Shown piece by piece: positions 32,311-33,430 of a DNA stretch of 33,430 nt. Within the stretch, counting starts at the first letter, position 1. Each line of letters opens with the position of its first letter. The stretch is from JABDCI01 sp964475835 (GTDB lineage: Bacteria > Verrucomicrobiota > Verrucomicrobiia > JABWAM01): the NCBI GenBank assembly GCA_964475835.1, contig CAYYYL010000031.1, forward strand, positions 1 to 33,430, read 5' to 3'. A program made the translations under genes and the position numbers. The notes under the pieces are model-generated. The model saw nothing but the letters and a program-made list of their open reading frames with translations, ran no database searches and was not told where the DNA came from.

Positions 32311-33430
32311 ATGCACTGGATTGCTCCCTCGGAAAAAGACACCGCTACGGATACACTCGAAAAGCGCCTCTGGGATGCCGCAGATCAATTCCGTGCCAAC
32401 TCCGGCCTCAAGTCCCAGGAATACTCCGCTCCGGTCCTTGGTCTCATCTTTCTTCGCTTCGCTGAAGTCCGCTTCGCTGCCCATCGAGCAAAATTGGAGA
32501 AGGTCTCCACCTCATCACGCCGCGGCTCGCGCGTGGATGAGCCCTCCGCTTATCATGCCGAGGGAATTCTCTTTCTGCCTGCGGAGGCTCGGTTCGATTA
32601 CCTGCTCAACCGCCCCGAAGCCGAGAACATCGGAGCGAAGATCAATGCCGCCATGCGCGACATCGAGAAACACAATCCTCAACTCGCCGGAGTCTTGCCC
32701 AAGACCTACAACCTTTTTACGAGCACTCTCCTCAAGGAACTGCTGAAAAAAGTCTCCGAGATTCCCGCCACGATGGACTACGACGCCTTCGGGCGCATCT
32801 ATGAATACTTCCTTGGCGAATTCGCCATGAGCGAAGGCCAGGGCGGCGGCGAATTTTACACGCCCAGTAGCATCGTCCGGCTCCTCACTGAAATCATCGA
32901 GCCGTATCATGGGCGCATTCTCGACCCTGCGTGTGGTTCGGGTGGCATGTTTGTCCAGTCCGCCCGTTTTGTGTCAGAACACAAGAAAAACCCTTCTTCC
33001 GAACTCTCTGTTCATGGTGTTGAGAAAACTGATGAAACCGGTCGTCTTTGCCGTATGAACCTCGCCGTTCATGGTCTCGAAGGCGATATTCGACATGGTG
33101 GCCAGGTGAACAGCTATTACGACGACCCGCACGACGCCACTGGTCGCTTTGACTTTGTCCTCGCCAATCCGCCATTTAACGTCAACGCCGTGGACAAGGA
33201 ACGGTTGAAGGACTCCGTCGGACCGGGACGCCGCTTCCCCTTTGGCCTGCCGCGCACCGACAACGCCAATTACCTCTGGATTCAACTTTTCTGCTCCGCG
33301 CTCAATGAAAAGGGCCGTGCGGGATTTGTCATGGCCAACTCCGCATCCGATGCTCGTGCTTCCGAACAAGAACTCCGCCGTCAGCTCATTGAAAGCCGCG
33401 CCGTGGACGTGATGGTCGCCGTTGGCCCGA
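32311..33430 (+). CDS. hsdM: Type I restriction-modification methyltransferase subunit, 3' end outside the window
   Basis: The frame is open from ATG 32311 to the window edge (373 codons), so the protein is incomplete here. HsdM transfers a methyl group from SAM to adenine N6 in the HsdRMS complex. The N-terminal helical domain begins EKDTATDTLEKRLWDAADQF and contains YSAPVLGLIFLRFAE. The methyltransferase motif I is ILDPACGSGGM (~203-213) and the catalytic motif IV is ANPPFN (~285-290), preceded by EFYTPSSIVRLL. Codon choice is richer in C-ending codons (gcc, ctc, cgc) than neighbouring genes, and the gene sits just beyond the broken tRNA-Leu, both consistent with acquired DNA. hsdS and hsdR are expected to the right. 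Confidence 0.94.
   Translation, partial: MHWIAPSEKDTATDTLEKRLWDAADQFRANSGLKSQEYSAPVLGLIFLRFAEVRFAAHRAKLEKVSTSSRRGSRVDEPSAYHAEGILFLPAEARFDYLLNRPEAENIGAKINAAMRDIEKHNPQLAGVLPKTYNLFTSTLLKELLKKVSEIPATMDYDAFGRIYEYFLGEFAMSEGQGGGEFYTPSSIVRLLTEIIEPYHGRILDPACGSGGMFVQSARFVSEHKKNPSSELSVHGVEKTDETGRLCRMNLAVHGLEGDIRHGGQVNSYYDDPHDATGRFDFVLANPPFNVNAVDKERLKDSVGPGRRFPFGLPRTDNANYLWIQLFCSALNEKGRAGFVMANSASDARASEQELRRQLIESRAVDVMVAVGP

Overview
The window looks like a chromosomal segment of a Gram-negative bacterium, most likely from the PVC group and probably Verrucomicrobiota. This placement is inferred from three things: a DUF5069 protein, an Mla-type lipid transporter (which implies an outer membrane), and abundant short palindromic repeats with a 'cttgaactttgaac'-like spacer style. 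No rRNA or other taxonomic marker was available to confirm it. Most of the window is ordinary housekeeping and metabolic DNA. It is punctuated by several families of REP-like palindromes, and the last ~1.5 kb looks like the edge of a restriction-modification island.

Layout, left to right. An unrecognised protein (67-840, minus) lies divergent to a LacI-family regulator (1031-2074). Two tandem paralogous helical-repeat proteins follow (2239-5848); they share an unrecognised C-terminal domain, one is membrane-anchored and the other exported. Next is a sugar ABC importer (binding protein plus two permeases, 6005-9157, no ATPase) and a DUF5069 protein. The 2-oxoacid:ferredoxin oxidoreductase genes korA-korB (minus, 9948-12670) face away from lpd-lipA (dihydrolipoyl dehydrogenase and lipoyl synthase, 12823-15206).

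From 15256 to 20907 a tight plus-strand cluster encodes a STAS protein, MlaE, MlaF, MlaD, a GAF-SpoIIE phosphatase, an RsbW-like kinase, RuvX and TlyA. This joins an outer-membrane lipid transporter to a complete phosphatase/kinase/antagonist partner-switching set and is the most interesting gene arrangement here. It is followed by nrfH-nrfA (ammonia-forming nitrite reductase, with an unusual CXXCH at the first haem of NrfA), a PTS IIA protein and a short TilS. On the minus strand lie coaB, a CPBP protease and a solitary nuoA. gyrB (plus) and a GPH-type sugar symporter (minus) come next.

The right end holds an 856-base gap containing the exact 5' half of a tRNA-Leu(UAA), cut just after the anticodon loop. 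AT-rich DNA, a symmetric set of four AAGCGTARCC boxes and the start of a type I restriction methyltransferase hsdM (running off the window) follow. This looks like a junction of acquired DNA.

Palindromic elements recur throughout: family A with GGCGACG-N6-CGTCGCC hairpins, family B at 24437, family C with GGTAGGG ends, and a GTCATyCTGAG type. Several sit within a few bases of start or stop codons. One complete two-hairpin family A element is translated in frame as the N-terminus of LipA.
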